A stretch of DNA of 64,000 nt, from the NCBI GenBank assembly GCA_030752795.1, contig JASMDM010000065.1, forward strand, positions 41,206-105,205, in the 5' to 3' direction. Positions 62,526-64,000 of this stretch are shown one piece after another (within the stretch, counting starts at the first letter, position 1; each line of letters begins with the position of its first letter). A program made the position numbers and the translations under genes. Origin of the DNA: SAR202 cluster bacterium (GTDB lineage Bacteria > Chloroflexota > Dehalococcoidia > Lucifugimonadales > UBA1123). The notes under the pieces are model-generated. The model was not told the origin of the DNA. It saw only the letters and a program-made list of their open reading frames with translations, and searched no databases.

Positions 62526-62583
62526 CCGTATACTGGATAGCCCGGAGTTCCTACAACAATCTCAAGAACCGCCCAAAGAGAGT

Positions 62584-62645
62584 CCAGAGGGATATTCCCT
62601 CTGGCAGGGGGTTGGGGGATGTGCCCCCAATACCACAACCCTCGA
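62584..62645 (+). repeat. hairpin-forming repeat in the moaD leader
   Basis: CCAGAGGGA (62584-62592) pairs with TCCCTCTGG (62596-62604); TTGGGGG (62612-62618) pairs with CCCCCAA (62624-62630); GGGTTG (62609-62614) can alternatively pair with CAACCC (62636-62641). The G/C-tract style resembles dispersed intergenic palindromes, yet the two competing pairings also look like a switch. Confidence 0.6.
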
Positions 62646-62682
62646 GGGCGGGCGGATACCAGGCAATGCCCGACTTGAGATA

Positions 62683-62961
62683 ATGTGGTATTTGGTTGGA
62701 GTAGTTGACCTGAAGATCACAGTCAGGTTTTTCGCTAGCTACAGAGAAAAAGCCGGCACGAGCCAAACCGTCGTGGACGTGCCCGAAGGCTGCACGGTGG
62801 CGTCCCTTGCCGCGCAACTCGCCAATTCGTATCCGGACCTGACCTCCAGGCCGGGTGCATTGGTCGTCGCGGTTAACCAGGAGTACCGCGAGCACACGTT
62901 CGAACTCAGCGACGGCGACGAAGCGGCGCTGATCCCTCCCGTGAGCGGAGGACGCTCGTGA
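62683..62961 (+). CDS. moaD: MoaD-like molybdopterin synthase small subunit with GG-RS tail
   Basis: This 92-residue ubiquitin-fold protein is the sulfur carrier of molybdopterin synthase. It has 'ITVRFFASYREKAGTSQTVV', 'VPEGCTVASLAAQLANSYP' and the C-terminal 'LSDGDEAALIPPVSGG'. In working MoaD the Gly-Gly is the very end and becomes a thiocarboxylate; here Arg-Ser follows it. The stop (TGA) overlaps the moaE GTG start, so the tail is not a mis-set frame. The start at ATG 62683 is uncertain; TTG 62692 is also possible. Coupled to moaE, which makes the assignment firm. Confidence 0.88.
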   Translation: MWYLVGVVDLKITVRFFASYREKAGTSQTVVDVPEGCTVASLAAQLANSYPDLTSRPGALVVAVNQEYREHTFELSDGDEAALIPPVSGGRS

Positions 62962-63392
62962 TCGAGATCACCCACGACGAACTCGACGCCAAACGCATCG
63001 CCGATCTGGTCGCCGACGACGGCGCTGGCGCGGTGATCACGTTCCTCGGAACCACCCGCGACAACACGGCCGGCCGCCAGGTCCGATTCCTCGAGTACGA
63101 GGCGTACCGCCCCATGGCCGACCAGCAACTGGCTAAAGTCGCCGAAGAGATGAGCGAGCGCTGGGACCTGAAAGGCGTCGCGATCTCACACCGCCTCGGC
63201 CGTCTGGCCATCGGCGAAACAAGCCTGGTCGTTGCCGTCTCCTCAGCCCACCGCTGCGACGCGTACGAAGCCAGCGCCTTCTCCATCGACCGCATCAAGC
63301 AGATCGTCCCGATCTGGAAGAAAGAGTTCTTCGAAGGCGGCGAGGTCTGGGTCGGCAGCCAAGAGGACTTTGACCCGTTGGGGGCTGTTTAG
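62958..63392 (+). CDS. moaE: molybdopterin synthase catalytic subunit MoaE
   Basis: This 144-residue protein is MoaE, which uses the MoaD thiocarboxylate to convert cyclic pyranopterin monophosphate to molybdopterin. Motifs are 'AGAVITFLGTTRDNTAGRQV', 'LEYEAYRPMADQQL', 'SHRLGRLAIGETSLVVAVSS', 'AHRCDAYEA' and the active-site lysines in 'VPIWKKEFFEGGEVWVG'. The start is GTG 62958, within the moaD stop. The organism therefore has molybdenum-cofactor synthesis; no molybdoenzyme is visible here. Confidence 0.95.
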   Translation: MIEITHDELDAKRIADLVADDGAGAVITFLGTTRDNTAGRQVRFLEYEAYRPMADQQLAKVAEEMSERWDLKGVAISHRLGRLAIGETSLVVAVSSAHRCDAYEASAFSIDRIKQIVPIWKKEFFEGGEVWVGSQEDFDPLGAV

Positions 63393-63436
63393 CTGCCGAA
63401 CTCGAAGCCAGAACTGAGAGGACGGCCGAGCCGCGC

Positions 63437-63481
63437 AGGCACGAGTGGCCGAACGGCGTCGCCATTCGACCACTCGTGCCT
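63437..63481. repeat. long hairpin downstream of moaE
   Basis: AGGCACGAGTGG (63437-63448) pairs perfectly with CCACTCGTGCCT (63470-63481); inside, CGAA/TTCG and GGC/GCC extend the stem after one mismatch. It ends at the stop codon of the minus-strand fragment. No U-tract follows on either strand, but it may still separate convergent transcripts. Confidence 0.65.
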
Positions 63482-63815
63482 AGCTGAGCACCAGCGTAAT
63501 CGGTTGCCTCTCGGTGGCAGCGCGCATTTGGGCCACGTCAAAATCGGCGACGATTGACCATGACACTTCGCGTAGCGAGGCCGTCGGGTCCGACATGTGT
63601 CGAGGAGTGTCTGGGCCAATCTCCAATCTGATGCTGTGCCTGCTGGTCGCTCCTGAGCCGAGTTGAGTTTCCGAGAGAAACACGTCGCTGCTGTGAGAGT
63701 ACGATTCGTCGTGATTGCTGGTCACCTGCTTGTTTCCCGTGACCGTCATCGCGGGGGAGCCGGGACCCGGACCGCTGCCCGCTTTCGTTATGGGGACGGT
63801 GACGGTCTGCGTTTA
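63480..63815 (-). pseudogene. C-terminal gene fragment, possibly arrestin/Spo0M-like
   Basis: An open minus-strand frame runs from 63815 to a stop at 63480-63482, with the only ATG at 63749 (89 residues from there). The sequence before that ATG ('TVTVPITKAGSGPGPG') already looks like protein, and no start is available upstream because a TAA closes the frame. The ending, with 'LREVSWSIVADFDVAQMRAA', is like the last strands of arrestin-fold sporulation-control proteins, but this is a weak match by eye. I read it as a 5'-truncated relic; the putative insertion-sequence end begins 45 bases away. Confidence 0.4.
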
Positions 63816-63860
63816 AATCTCCTGGCACACCAGGCTGACCCGGTCCTCTCGAATCACAAC

Positions 63861-64000
63861 TGTAGACCGTCAGCGAAAGTGGGACACATTTGGGCCTGAA
63901 ATTAACAGAGACTCACATTAGGTAAAGCGAGCTCCTGACAGGGGGATAGAATGTCCCCAGGGAAGGAGCAGCAGCGATCGAGAACACAGAAGATAAGAAC
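63861..64000 (+). mobile_element. possible left end of an insertion sequence
   Basis: The stretch starting TGTAGACCGTCAGCGAAAGT at 63861 and 'GTGGGACACATTT' resembles terminal repeats of IS3/IS481-type elements. An ATG at 63951 with AGGGGG upstream opens a frame reading MSPGKEQQRSRTQKIR, basic and plausible for a transposase or OrfA start, cut by the window end. The other end is outside, so this stays tentative. Confidence 0.35.

Noticed and set aside
62531..62683. Molybdenum-cofactor riboswitch
   Set aside because: The known motif is much larger and more complex than the two simple G/C-tract hairpins here.

Overview
The window is a chromosomal segment of a free-living bacterium with about 57-60 % GC, dense coding and many TTG/GTG starts preceded by clear Shine-Dalgarno sites. 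Lipoprotein signal peptides, a YidC without the large periplasmic domain, and an enoyl-ACP reductase of the Bacillus FabL type point away from Proteobacteria. The abundance of SDR dehydrogenases, crotonases, CaiB-type CoA transferases, M20 amidohydrolases, CocE-type hydrolases and Opp transporters recalls marine/soil Chloroflexota (SAR202/Dehalococcoidia-like). That assignment is inference from gene content only. No rRNA, tRNA or CRISPR array was recognised.

Layout. 1-2.3 kb: end of a beta-propeller protein, then yidC and jag (membrane insertion). 2.3-6.5 kb: PfkB kinase, two crotonases, an acyl-CoA ligase. 6.5-9.1 kb (minus): serS and a SelA-like PLP enzyme. 9.2-13.2 kb: a type II fatty-acid/phospholipid module (unknown protein, two MaoC-fold dehydratases, plsX, fabG, fabL). 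13.3-14.8 kb (minus): ygfZ and an ErpA-type Fe-S carrier. 15-19.3 kb: zinc-ribbon protein, SDR, SMP-30-type lactonase, a frameshifted P-loop kinase, a zinc alcohol dehydrogenase. 19.6-27 kb: a complete oligopeptide-type ABC transporter, with oppD/oppF on plus and the binding protein and two permeases on minus; two strong hairpins lie between binding protein and permease genes. 27.3-32.3 kb: DapA-like aldolase, small membrane protein, PadR regulator with an 18-bp palindrome inside its promoter, a decayed copy of the membrane protein, and an ABC exporter. 32.3-37.3 kb: MBL hydrolase, PspC protein, a toastrack membrane protein apparently split by an in-frame TGA, fabI, and a two-subunit TPP decarboxylase. 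37.3-47.3 kb (minus): MFS exporter and a complete MoxR-Bat (aerotolerance) locus of eight genes. 47.7-51.3 kb (minus): two tandem M20 amidohydrolases and a YdjM-like membrane protein. 51.4-57.2 kb: CocE-like hydrolase, an MBL gene remnant, a frameshifted GH3 hydrolase in lower-GC DNA, and an acetyl-CoA synthetase. 57.6-63.4 kb: crotonase plus CaiB CoA transferase, a doubly frameshifted SDR, a MITE-like element, a gamma-glutamyltransferase, and moaD-moaE. The right edge holds a gene fragment and a possible insertion-sequence end.

How the parts work together. The fatty-acid block supplies keto-reduction (FabG), dehydration (MaoC pair), enoyl reduction (FabL, with FabI elsewhere) and entry into phospholipid (PlsX). 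The ligase, crotonase and CoA-transferase groups suggest uptake and breakdown of organic acids. The Opp system and amidohydrolases fit peptide or amino-acid-conjugate scavenging.

The most notable features are: (i) several coding sequences broken by small lesions (11-bp duplication, GA-tract expansion, two 1-nt deletions, an in-frame TGA), plus two older gene remnants; (ii) the fatty-acid module with a MaoC pair and two unrelated enoyl reductases; (iii) a MoaD whose Gly-Gly is followed by two extra residues; (iv) intergenic palindromes, including a MITE-like unit and a perfect 22-bp hairpin in the opp operon.
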